Position numbers and translations under genes: made by a program
Source of the DNA: JACVRW01 sp036519295
GTDB lineage: Bacteria > Actinomycetota > Thermoleophilia > Solirubrobacterales > Thermoleophilaceae
Direction: 5' to 3'
Assembly: GCA_036519295.1 (NCBI GenBank)
Contig: DATDLN010000197.1
Coordinates: 1-18,607, forward strand
DNA: 18,607 bases
Notes under the pieces: model-generated
Database searches by the model: none
What the model saw: the letters and a program-made list of their open reading frames with translations, nothing else
What the model was told of the DNA's origin: nothing
In this document: piece by piece, positions 1 to 7,801 of the stretch
Numbering within the stretch: position 1 is the stretch's first letter
Layout of the letters: each line of letters opens with the position of its first letter

Positions 1-280
1 AGCGGCCCCAATCCCGACGACCGAAACCCTTCGCCGCCTCCGCCGAGGCCCTCAGAACGGCTTACAGAGCCTCGTCTCGATCAGGGGTCCGCCCAATTCC
101 GTCCGACCGCGTCCCACACCACGCTACGGGACGCGACCCGCTGAAGTCGAGTGCACGCCCACGAAACGGGGTCGGCGCCCCTTGCCCTTGAAAGAAATGC
201 CCCCCATTGCCCCCCTGACAATGAGCGACCACCGAGTCAGAGAACGAGTAAAACCCGTCGTTTCCAGCGAATTTTTCCAA
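1..280. other. No gene recognised
   Basis: I read both strands and saw no recognisable protein, RNA or repeat. The stretch lies downstream (minus-strand sense) of the tRNA-fMet remnant, where an integrated element would normally carry its own DNA, but I found no integrase or excisionase motif. The 180-460 part is visibly richer in A+T than the flanking genes. Confidence 0.5.
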
Positions 281-346
281 TAGCGGGGGCGGAATTTGAA
301 CCCGCGACCTTCGGGTTATGAGCCCGGGCCGCTGCGCTCTGGTGAG
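281..346 (-). pseudogene. 3'-half remnant of initiator tRNA-fMet(CAT)
   Basis: On the minus strand the sequence folds as the 3' part of a tRNA. The discriminator A is at 281, the 3' acceptor strand at 282-288 and the T-arm at 289-305, with a TTCAAAT loop. The anticodon arm is at 311-327, with loop CTCATAA and anticodon CAT. Three consecutive G-C pairs next to the anticodon loop (GGG/CCC) are the hallmark of initiator tRNA. The outermost anticodon-stem pair is a C/A mismatch. Upstream of about 328 the match to a tRNA fades: a GAGCGC block resembles part of a D-arm, but no 5' acceptor strand complementary to 282-288 is found in the next 100 nt. I therefore call it a truncated copy and not a functional gene. 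Such 3' halves are typical attachment-site scars of elements that integrate into tRNA genes. Confidence 0.7.
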
Positions 347-434
347 TGCCTGGGGGGCCGATATCTCGCAATCGGGACATAAATTGAGGCCATATTGAGC
401 CCACGACGAAACGAGCTGATGGCCCTCCGAAACT

Positions 435-460
435 GAAAACCCGGCGTTAGCGGGGCTTTC
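435..460 (-). terminator. Intrinsic terminator downstream of tRNA-His
   Basis: An imperfect 11-bp hairpin with a 4-nt loop begins 5 nt beyond the tRNA-His 3' end. Read on the minus strand, the stem is GAAAGCCCCGC / GCCGGGTTTTC around TAAC, with two internal mismatches. The descending arm ends in a TTTT run, as expected for a Rho-independent terminator. Confidence 0.6.
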
Positions 461-465
461 TGAAG

Positions 466-539
466 GGTGAGCGACGGGACTCGAACCCGCGACCGCCTGG
501 ACCACAACCAGGAGCTCTACCGACTGAGCTACGCCCACC
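466..539 (-). tRNA. tRNA-His(GTG)
   Basis: This is a complete cloverleaf on the minus strand. The acceptor strands are 532-538 and 467-473 (seven pairs including one G-T). The D-arm contains TAGCTCAGTCGGTAGAGC, the anticodon loop is TTGTGGT with anticodon GTG, and the T-arm is GCGGG/CCCGT around TTCGAGT. The extra 5' G at position -1 (complement of 539) faces discriminator C (complement of 466), the identity element of histidine tRNA. CCA is not encoded (CTT follows). The gene lies between the subtilase stop codon and a hairpin terminator. Confidence 0.95.
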
Positions 540-612
540 GCGGTGCGCCGGCCGGTCGACGAACCGGGCGACGTCCGGAATCTAGCAGCGGGTTTGGGGG
601 CCGCGGGCGCCG

Positions 613-3600
613 TCAGCGGCGCAGGATGAGGCTCCGGGTCGCGTGCTCCTCCGGGCCTGTGGCGCCTTTGACGGACGCCCCCAGTGTGGGCTTCAGGCTT
701 CCGCGCGCCCGCAGCACGGCGCGACGGTACGCCCTTCTGAACTCCAGGGTCAGCCGCGCGGCTGAGGACGTTACGCGAGCCTCGCCATCGGCCACCGTCA
801 CCGGTCCGCTTCCAGGGGCCTTCAACCCGACGCGGCGAGCGTCACGCCGGCTGAGCTCGAGGTTCCCCGTGAGGGTGCAGGACTCCGAGCAGACCCCGCG
901 CAGTGGAAGGCCGCGGCCCACGATGCGCCGCAGCCCGGCCGAGTGGTTGAGCGCGATCGGCTGGCGCAGGAGCACGGTGCGCCCGCCCGGGGAGATCTTG
1001 AAGCCGAGCGTCGCCCTCAGGGAGGACTCGTCGCTGAGCGCCGCCCTGACGGCGCGCGGGAGGCGCAGTGTCACGGCGCCGGACTCCCCCGCCCGGAGCT
1101 GCGCCGTCTTGCTCGCCAGCGTGAAGGTGCGAGCGGCCGCCGAGGCGCGCTTTCCCGGCGAGCGCAGCCCGAGCCGGCGCGCCTTCGTCGCCGGGACGGT
1201 GAGCTTCGCCGAGATCTTGCACGACGACGCGCAGCCGGCCAGCACGCTTACCCCGCGCCCGAGCGCGTCCGTGAGGTACTCCTCCGCCGGAGCGAGCGCG
1301 AAAGTCGGTGCGCTGGTATCGACGCTGAAGGTCACCGGCCCGCTGACGCCCGTGTTGCCGGCGGCGTCCGACTGCTCCGCGCGCACCGTGTAGGTGCCCT
1401 CGGTCAGTCGGGCGGCGTCGCGGGACCACGCGCCACTCGACCCGTCGCGGGGAACGACCAGCGTCTGCAACGGCGCCCCGGCCGCGCCCGGGCCCGAGAA
1501 GAGCTTCACGGTCACCGTGCCGGCGTCCCCGTTCGACGTTGCCGCCCTGCCCGCCAGGGTGGGGGTGTTGTCGGTCAGCACGCTGCCCGCTCCTGGCGAG
1601 GTGATGCCCGGCACCGGGGCGGTCGCGTCGATCGTCCATGTTCGCTCCGCCGGGGTGTCGTCAATATGTCCGCCCGCATCGTGCGCCCGCACCCGGAATG
1701 TGTGATCGCCATCCGCGAGTCCCGAGAAGGTGGCGGGCGAGCCACACGCCCCAAACGCGCCGCCGTCCAGCTGGCATTCGAACGCCACGTTCGGCTCGTC
1801 CGAGCTGACGCCGAACGTTGCGCTCCGGACGTTGACGAGCCCGCTCGGTCCCGAGTCGATCGTGGTCTCGGGCGGGGTGTCGACCTGCCAGGTGTGCGAA
1901 GCGGGCGTGGTGTCGGCGTTGCCGGTGCCGTCGACCGCGCGGACCGCGAAGGTATGGGCCACGTCCGCGAGCCCGGAGTAGCTCTTCGGCGTGCCGCACT
2001 CGACGTAGGGACCCGCGTCGAGCTTGCATTCGAAGCCGGCCCCGTCCTCGTTCGAGCTGAACCCGAACGTGGCGGCCTCCGACTCGCTCGGATTCGGTGG
2101 CTTCGTCTCGATGGTGGTGTCGGGCGCGGTGCGGTCGAAGTCGCAAGCCGCTCTGCGGATCTCGGTGCCCCAGCTGTTGAGCGTCCCCGTCAAACCCTCG
2201 AAGAGATCCCGCACCCGTAGTGCCCACGTGCCCTGCTGGCTCTTGCCGTCGAACCGCGACAACTGGTCGTTCTGGGGGCGGAAGTTGCCGGTGTAGGGCG
2301 GCGTTCCGGCGGAGATGTTCGTTCCCGTGTCGTCGTTGAAGACCGTGTCGGTGAAGTTGTTGCCGCCGTTGTCCGGCCCGCCGGGATGATCGGCGAGGGT
2401 GATGGTCGTGCCGTCGGGGCCGGTGACGTCGATACGGAGATCGCCTACCCAGGGGTGGGTGATGCTGTTGATCCGGACGTTGACGTCCTTGATGCGGCCG
2501 GCGTTCGCCACCTGGATCGTGGATGTCACCCCTGCCGCGCTGTCGTCCGGGATCGCCAGGCCGCCCGGCGGGGTGCCGGTCTCGACCGTCGGCGCCTGGG
2601 GCGCGCCCGTGGGCAGCGTTACGGGCACCGATTGCGGGCCCTGGTCGGTCGTGAGCTCGAGGGTCGCCGTGACGTCCGCGCCGCAGCTCACACCCGGCGA
2701 GAGCCGGCCCGCAAACGGCGGCGAATTCGTGCCGGTGGCGCCGGCGGCCAGATTGCCCCACGTCGCGGAACCTTGGGTGATTGCCACTCCAGTCCCCGAC
2801 AGGCTGCCGGCCATGCCCGAGGCGGAGGCACCGCCCGCGTTGCGAAGCTCCTCGGTGAGCCTGAACGGCTCATCCGACTCGAGCACGCCGTCGCCGTCGC
2901 CGCCCGCCGCGGCGGAGTCGACGATCGACGCGGCCTGATGCACCAGGACGGGCAGGGCCTGCTCGTTGGCGTTCGAGACGACCAGCGCGAAGTCCTGATC
3001 GGTGGCGTCTCCGCTGCCTGGGACGCCGTTGTCGGGGACGCCGTCGCCTGCGATGTTGGTACCCACAACCCTCATTGCGAAGTGCCCGACGCCGGCTGGG
3101 AGGAAGACGCTCTCCAGGTTGTTCCGCGGGTCGGCCGAGCCCCCGGGAATCGAGGAGCCTCCCGCGAAGACGTTGCCCTTGTAGGTGCGGCCGCCCGCCT
3201 CGACGACGAGATCAAGGTCGTTCACGAAGGCGTTGCCGCCCACCGTTCCGGGGGCGTCGCTCCAGGCGAGCGTGACCTTGACGGGCCGGCTTTGATCCTG
3301 CACCTGGTAGCTGTGGAGGTCGCTCTGCCCGGTGGCCGTCAAGACGACGTTCTGGTCCAGGTACTCGCGCGGAGTTGAGTCGAGAACCTCGCCCATGTTG
3401 ACCCGCCCCCAGCCCTCGTCGGTGTTCGGCGCGCCCTCGATCGGGGCGCCCTTGGCGCTGTCACCGCCCGCGACGTCCGTCGCGGCGTTCGCGAGGATGG
3501 CCTTCGTCAGCGCGGGAGAGAGCAGTCCGCCGTGCTCGCGCGCGTACCAGTCTCGGATGAGGGAGGCCGCGCCCGCCACCTCCGGTGCAGCCTGCGAGGT

Positions 3601-5382
3601 CCCGGACAAGAGCGAATAGGCCCCGGCGAAGATCGGGGTGCAGGCGGCGGCGCCGGTGTATCCCGGATGCTGCGGGCGCGCCCCGACAACGTGAGTGCCG
3701 GGCGCCACCAGGTCCGGCTTCAGCCGCCCGTCGTCGGTCGGACCGCGGCTCGAGAAGTCGATGATGTCGGCCGGATCGTCCGCCTCGGCGTCCGTCACGC
3801 CGCAGCCATCCGTCCCGCCGATCGGCCGCACGCTCTCCGAGGCACCAACGGTGATGACGTTCTTCGCGGTTGCCGGTGACCCGACGCTGCCGTAGCCCTC
3901 GTTCGGGGAGCCGCCGATGCCCTCCCCGTCGTTCCCCGCGGCGAAGACCTCGACCATCTGCTGGTTGCCGCCGACGTCGGGCTGCGCGTCGCGCACCAAG
4001 GCGTCGTACTGCTGCGAGTCGACGCTGTACTCGCCGAAGTCGCGGAACCCCCACGAGTTGTTCGAGATCCGTGCCCCGTCCGCGTAGGCGGCCGAGGTTG
4101 GCTCCTCGAGGCTCCCGAAGAACCCGAGCTGGCCCGAGCAGCCGAAGATCTTCGACGCCCCGATCCGCGCCCGTGGCGACACCCCCATCCCATACCTGAA
4201 GCCGGCACCGTCCTGGCGATCGGCCCCCGTGGTCCCGAACCCGGCGGCGATCGAGGCGACGTTGGTGCGTGACCGCCGCAGTCGCGGGCGTCCGGGTTTC
4301 CCGTCCAGTTGCGTGCGTAGGTCACCCGGTCGGCCAGAGGCCAGACCGTTCACATAGAAATCAGGATGCTGAGGGGGGTTGAGGCCGTTGTCGAATCCCT
4401 GGTCGGTCACGTCGATGGTGTGCACAACCGTGCCCGCAGCGAAACCCTCGCTTTCGAGCCAGTCGAGGTATCCGGGCCCGGTCGGCGCCCCGCTCGGCAG
4501 GAGGTTTCCCGCGACGATCTGAGAGGCCCGCTCGTCGAGCAGCCGCGGCGGTGACCACGGGGTGATCGACACCACCCCGGAATCCTTCGCCAGTTCGGCG
4601 GCCTCCGTGCCGTCGATCCGCACGAACTGCGTGCGCAGCTCTCCGACCGACGACTCGGCGCGCACCCTTGGGCCGGCGGACGTCGCCTCCCTGCGCGCCG
4701 CCGCGCCCGGGTCGCCGGCGATCGTCTGCACCGCCATCGTGCGCACCCCACCGCTCGTCAGCGCATCGTCGACCTTGTCGCGCGCCACTACCGGGGTGAC
4801 GGCGCGGACGGCGATGTCCGTTCCCACGAGGCCCGCCAGCCGGTCGACCTCCGCCCCGCCCCCGTGCACCAGGTAGGCGTTCTGCGAGGCGTACTGCAGG
4901 ACCTGGGCGCCGGTGTCCTCGAGCCTACCGAGCCAGGGGTCCTTCACGGGGCCCACGAACTGCACCACGGCGAGCGCCTCGTCCGGCTCCGGGGTGCTCT
5001 TCGCGGCGAGCGAAACGCGGTCGCTGCGGGGATCGAACTCGGCGGAGGGCAGGCTCACCTCGCGCATGTCGTCGCGGCGGTCCGCGCCCGCCCGGCGCAG
5101 CCGGGCGTCGTCGCCGCCCGCGGCCTCCACGAGCGTGAACTCCCCGTAGCGGGCGATCACGCGCGCGTCGGAGCGGGCGAGCGCGGCCTCCCCCTCGGGT
5201 TCGTTCGGAACGACGAGCAGATGCGGCCGATCGCCCCCCGGAGGCGACTGGGCGCCCGCAAGCGTGCCGCCGGTCACGAGGGCGGCAAAGAGCAGGGTCA
5301 GGGCGAGTAGCCAGCCTTTGCGAGTGCGGTCGATCCGTGGGCCTTTCCGGACGCAGCAGTGGAGGGTAGTGGGCGCGGCCAC
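613..5382 (-). CDS. Secreted subtilisin-like (S8, KP-43-type) serine protease, multidomain; His motif lost by paired frameshifts
   Basis: This is a 1589-aa secreted protein with a GTG start at 5382 and a signal peptide (hydrophobic 24-42, likely cleavage after AGA44). A subtilase domain follows the propeptide. Asp327 lies in VTDQGFD, the oxyanion Asn in FAAGND, and Ser596 in SGTSQAAPE. Residues about 690-806 (LAWSDAP, FVNDLDLVVEA, NNLESVFLPAG) match the jelly-roll that follows the catalytic domain in KP-43 proteases. A P-domain follows at about 935-1080, then Ig-like repeats at about 1085-1365 and two tandem modules of about 105 aa (from 1374 and 1488), each with a C-x3-C pair. The catalytic-His motif is absent in frame: residues about 349-372 are read out of frame, while another frame at 4269-4271 encodes DCGGH, directly before TNVASIAAG. 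Either two compensating indels destroyed the active site or the sequence has two errors. It lies 38 nt downstream of the 92-aa gene and may share its operon. Confidence 0.9.
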   Translation of the reverse strand: MAAPTTLHCCVRKGPRIDRTRKGWLLALTLLFAALVTGGTLAGAQSPPGGDRPHLLVVPNEPEGEAALARSDARVIARYGEFTLVEAAGGDDARLRRAGADRRDDMREVSLPSAEFDPRSDRVSLAAKSTPEPDEALAVVQFVGPVKDPWLGRLEDTGAQVLQYASQNAYLVHGGGAEVDRLAGLVGTDIAVRAVTPVVARDKVDDALTSGGVRTMAVQTIAGDPGAAARREATSAGPRVRAESSVGELRTQFVRIDGTEAAELAKDSGVVSITPWSPPRLLDERASQIVAGNLLPSGAPTGPGYLDWLESEGFAAGTVVHTIDVTDQGFDNGLNPPQHPDFYVNGLASGRPGDLRTQLDGKPGRPRLRRSRTNVASIAAGFGTTGADRQDGAGFRYGMGVSPRARIGASKIFGCSGQLGFFGSLEEPTSAAYADGARISNNSWGFRDFGEYSVDSQQYDALVRDAQPDVGGNQQMVEVFAAGNDGEGIGGSPNEGYGSVGSPATAKNVITVGASESVRPIGGTDGCGVTDAEADDPADIIDFSSRGPTDDGRLKPDLVAPGTHVVGARPQHPGYTGAAACTPIFAGAYSLLSGTSQAAPEVAGAASLIRDWYAREHGGLLSPALTKAILANAATDVAGGDSAKGAPIEGAPNTDEGWGRVNMGEVLDSTPREYLDQNVVLTATGQSDLHSYQVQDQSRPVKVTLAWSDAPGTVGGNAFVNDLDLVVEAGGRTYKGNVFAGGSSIPGGSADPRNNLESVFLPAGVGHFAMRVVGTNIAGDGVPDNGVPGSGDATDQDFALVVSNANEQALPVLVHQAASIVDSAAAGGDGDGVLESDEPFRLTEELRNAGGASASGMAGSLSGTGVAITQGSATWGNLAAGATGTNSPPFAGRLSPGVSCGADVTATLELTTDQGPQSVPVTLPTGAPQAPTVETGTPPGGLAIPDDSAAGVTSTIQVANAGRIKDVNVRINSITHPWVGDLRIDVTGPDGTTITLADHPGGPDNGGNNFTDTVFNDDTGTNISAGTPPYTGNFRPQNDQLSRFDGKSQQGTWALRVRDLFEGLTGTLNSWGTEIRRAACDFDRTAPDTTIETKPPNPSESEAATFGFSSNEDGAGFECKLDAGPYVECGTPKSYSGLADVAHTFAVRAVDGTGNADTTPASHTWQVDTPPETTIDSGPSGLVNVRSATFGVSSDEPNVAFECQLDGGAFGACGSPATFSGLADGDHTFRVRAHDAGGHIDDTPAERTWTIDATAPVPGITSPGAGSVLTDNTPTLAGRAATSNGDAGTVTVKLFSGPGAAGAPLQTLVVPRDGSSGAWSRDAARLTEGTYTVRAEQSDAAGNTGVSGPVTFSVDTSAPTFALAPAEEYLTDALGRGVSVLAGCASSCKISAKLTVPATKARRLGLRSPGKRASAAARTFTLASKTAQLRAGESGAVTLRLPRAVRAALSDESSLRATLGFKISPGGRTVLLRQPIALNHSAGLRRIVGRGLPLRGVCSESCTLTGNLELSRRDARRVGLKAPGSGPVTVADGEARVTSSAARLTLEFRRAYRRAVLRARGSLKPTLGASVKGATGPEEHATRSLILRR

Positions 5383-5420
5383 ACCCGAACAACGCCCGGC
5401 CGGCCCTCAGGAATCCGCGA

Positions 5421-5699
5421 TCAGCGAACCGGTGTGACCTCGGCCGGCACCGTCTCCTCGGCCACCGCCTCGACGACCTCTTCGGGCTCCTCCTCGCCAC
5501 CGCCGCAGATCACCCGAAAGCGACCCGTACCGAGGCTCGGGTTGGGCCGGATCGGAAGCCCGCGGATCGAGTCCCATCCCAGGCGCTCCACCTCGAACGG
5601 GTTCATCTCGATCGCGACGGCCGGCCACTCGCAGTTCGCGTTGTGCTGGTCGATCGCCTTGCTGATCAACTCGAGATTTTTGACCTCGGACGAGCTCAT
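5421..5699 (-). CDS. Small conserved-looking protein, 92 aa, coupled to epimerase
   Basis: This is a 92-aa soluble protein. Its ATG (5697-5699) overlaps the TGA of the upstream epimerase gene as ATGA, which indicates translational coupling and supports the start. Residues 1-65 look like a compact folded region (AIDQHNANCEWPAVAIEMNP, then FEVERLGWDSIRGLPI). The last 25 residues are an acidic, low-complexity Glu/Val/Pro tail. The NPFEVERLGWD segment looks like a protein-interaction or ligand-binding motif, but I do not recognise the family and assign no function. No signal peptide or membrane segment is present. The neighbouring genes suggest co-expression with sugar-nucleotide metabolism, which is an inference from position only. 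Confidence 0.75.
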   Translation of the reverse strand: MSSSEVKNLELISKAIDQHNANCEWPAVAIEMNPFEVERLGWDSIRGLPIRPNPSLGTGRFRVICGGGEEEPEEVVEAVAEETVPAEVTPVR

Positions 5700-6646
5700 C
5701 GCGACGCCGGTTCTCCAAGCACCCGAGTGTAGTGCGCGATCGTGCGCCGGAGTCCCTCGCGGACATCGACCTCCGGCTCCCACGCCAGCAGCTGCTTGGC
5801 GCGCGTGATGTCGGGCTGGCGCACCTGTGGGTCGTCGACGGGGAGCGCCTCGAACACGATCTCCGAGCGCGACTCGGTCAGCTCGACAATCAGCTCCGCC
5901 ATCTCGAGGAGCGCCATCTCGGACGGATTGCCCAGATTCACGGGCTCGTGGACGTCCGACTCGGCGAGCAGCACGAGGCCGCGGATCATGTCGTCGACGT
6001 AGCAGAAGCTGCGCGTCTGCGAGCCATCGCCGAACACGGTGACGGGCTTGTCTGCGAGCGCCTGGCGCAGAAAGGTCGGAATCGCGCGCCCGTCCTGCGG
6101 TCTCATCCTCGCGCCGAATGAGTTGAAAATGCGTGCGATACAGGTATCCACCCCCTGTTGGCGCCGGTACGCCATCGTCAGCGCCTCCGCGTAGCGCTTC
6201 GCCTCGTCGTACACTCCGCGCGGGCCGATCGGGTTGACGTTGCCCCAATACGTCTCCGGCTGGGGATGTACGAGCGGATCCCCGTACACCTCGCTGGTCG
6301 ACGCGAGCAGGAAACGCGCCCGGTGCTTCTTCGCCAGGCCGAGCGTGTTGTGCGTGCCGTAGGCCCCCACCTTGAGCGTGTGCAGCGGCAGCCGCGCGTA
6401 GTCGATCGGCGACGCCGGCGAGGCCATGTGGTAGACGAAATCGATCGGCTCGTCGACCTCGTAGTGGCCGGTGATGTCGAGCATCTCGAAGCGAAAGTCC
6501 GCCCCGTTCTTGATGTGCCTGATGTTCTCGAGCGAGCCCGTGTCGAGGTTGTCGACGCAGACCACGCGGTGGCCGCGGTCGAGCAGGTAGTCGCAGAGAG
6601 CCGAGCCGAGGAAACCGGCTCCGCCCGTAACAAGCGAGGTGGGCAT
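5696..6646 (-). CDS. NAD-dependent epimerase/dehydratase, UDP-glucuronate decarboxylase-like
   Basis: This is a 316-aa extended short-chain dehydrogenase. The NAD-binding glycine motif TGGAGFLG is at residues 7-14, with the ribose-binding Asp32 in VDNLDTG. The active site shows STSEVYGDP (116-124) and the Tyr146-x3-Lys150 pair in YDEAKR. The blocks YHMASPASP, LVHPQPETYWGNVNPIGPR and IFNSFGARM are characteristic of UDP-glucuronate decarboxylase (UDP-xylose synthase). That enzyme converts UDP-glucuronate to UDP-xylose in the cytoplasm, supplying cell-surface glycan precursors. The length matches the family. dTDP-glucose 4,6-dehydratase is the main alternative but is less likely given these blocks. 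The ATG start is 11 nt after the stop codon of the dehydrogenase gene, and the stop codon overlaps the next gene, so the three genes form an operon. Confidence 0.88.
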   Translation of the reverse strand: MPTSLVTGGAGFLGSALCDYLLDRGHRVVCVDNLDTGSLENIRHIKNGADFRFEMLDITGHYEVDEPIDFVYHMASPASPIDYARLPLHTLKVGAYGTHNTLGLAKKHRARFLLASTSEVYGDPLVHPQPETYWGNVNPIGPRGVYDEAKRYAEALTMAYRRQQGVDTCIARIFNSFGARMRPQDGRAIPTFLRQALADKPVTVFGDGSQTRSFCYVDDMIRGLVLLAESDVHEPVNLGNPSEMALLEMAELIVELTESRSEIVFEALPVDDPQVRQPDITRAKQLLAWEPEVDVREGLRRTIAHYTRVLGEPASR

Positions 6647-6657
6647 CGGGTGGCAGG

Positions 6658-7728
6658 CTACCCATCCCGGCCGGCGGACGCTGCGGCTGGGAACTCGATC
6701 ACGGTCTTGATGTCGTCCTCCGCCTTGTCGAGCGAATCCTGCCAGCGCTCGAGCGGAACGCGGCGGGTGATCAGGCGCTCGAGCCAGCTCTGGTCGGCCT
6801 CCCGAGCGCCTCCCCGGCCTGCTCGAAGTGCCGGCGGTTCGCGTTCACTGAACCGAAGACGACGTCGTTCTCGAGCACTACCTCGTTGTTGAGCGCGCCG
6901 ACGTCGATGCTGAGGCTTCTCCGCGGCGCCACGCCGGTCAGACACACGATCGCGCCGGGGGCGTTGTGCTGCATTGCGTCAACCACCAGCTGGGCGACGC
7001 CCGTACTCGACGATGATGTCCGGTTCGGTCTCGCCGGCGAGCTCCTCGACCGATCCGGTGTGGTAGGCGGCGCCCAGGTCCCGGACGAGATTCGGCTTCA
7101 GCCCCTCCTCCACCCGGTCGAGCACGTGGACCTCCAACCCACGCTGCACTCCCATGAGCGCCGCGAGCAGCCCGATCGGACCGGCCCCGGTCACGAGCGC
7201 CCGCCTGTGCTCCGAGCAGGCCCGCTCGCCGATGCGCTCAATCTGCTCCCAGGCCTTCGCGACGACACTGGCAGGCTCGGTGAGCACCCCCAGACCCCCG
7301 AGCTCGTGGTCGAGCGTCACGGCGAACTCGCTCTCGAGCGCGACTACCTCGGCGCCGAAGCCGTCCCGGCCCTTGATGCCTCGCTCCGTGTAGCGGCCGT
7401 TGCGGCACATGTCCCATTCGCCGCGCGCGCAGCACGCGCACGGGTCCGGGTCGGGCCGCCGGACGATGCCGGCGACGAGGTCGCCCTCGCGAGGCCCGCT
7501 TCCGTCGGGAGCCGAGCGCACCCTGGCCAGCAGCTCGTGTCCGAGCACCAGTCGTTGCTCGCCCTCCGGGGCTTCGCCGTGGACGCCCCCCACGATCTCG
7601 CGATCCGTGCCGCAGACTCCCAGGAGCAGCGGCTCCACCAACATGTCGCCTGGGCCGGCGTGCGGCTCGGGAACCTCGCCCAGCTCCGCGCTGGCCGGGT
7701 CACCCGGCACGACGGTGATCGCGCGCAC
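6658..7728 (-). pseudogene. Glucose 1-dehydrogenase-like zinc alcohol dehydrogenase (MDR), two frameshifts
   Basis: Pieced together over three frames, the protein would be about 356 aa, the usual length of glucose 1-dehydrogenases, which oxidise D-glucose (or galactose) to the lactone with NAD(P). The likely start is GTG at 7728 (VRAITVVPGDPAS). Visible features are LGVCGTDREI and VLGHE (catalytic zinc region), the cysteine-rich lobe CACCARGEWDMC, and a Rossmann motif VTGAGPIGLLAAL. The first frame ends DIIVEYGRRPAGG and stops near 6986. The continuation VAQLVVDAMQHNAPGAIVCL is in the second frame, from about 7003. A second shift at about 6797-6805, at a G run (CTCGGGAGGCC), is needed to reach ADQSWLERLITRRVPLERW in the third frame. 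A single missing G there would restore the frame. The gene heads the epimerase operon and is divergent from the ankyrin gene. It may be genuinely broken or only mis-sequenced. Confidence 0.8.
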
Positions 7729-7801
7729 GTGAGCTTTGTACCCGGTGACCGCCGGCCTGTTGCGACCGGAGGGACATCGGCACAATGGGGCGGGGGCCTC
7801 T
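7729..7801. promoter_or_regulatory. Divergent intergenic region (dehydrogenase operon / ankyrin gene)
   Basis: These 73 nt separate two divergent GTG-started genes, so promoters for both must lie here or inside the opposite gene. A purine-rich GGGGCGGGGG sits about 4 nt before the ankyrin GTG and could serve as its ribosome-binding site. I saw no convincing -35/-10 pair. Confidence 0.35.

Noticed and set aside
281..346. Group I intron interrupting tRNA-fMet
   Set aside because: Such introns sit in the anticodon loop. Here the whole anticodon arm is continuous and the break is upstream of it, with no intron core seen.
1085..2150. CRISPR-like or tandem DNA repeats within the subtilase C-terminal region
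   Set aside because: The periodicity is at protein level (Ig-like repeats). The nucleotide copies are diverged and there is no repeat-spacer structure.
467..2761. Long open frames on both strands overlapping the subtilase gene
   Set aside because: They are Arg/Ala/Pro-rich antisense or shifted frames typical of very high GC DNA. The subtilase frame contains clear domains across the whole stretch.
6985..7010. Programmed ribosomal frameshifting in the dehydrogenase or MMPL gene
   Set aside because: No slippery heptamer plus downstream structure was apparent, and both families are normally made from one continuous frame.
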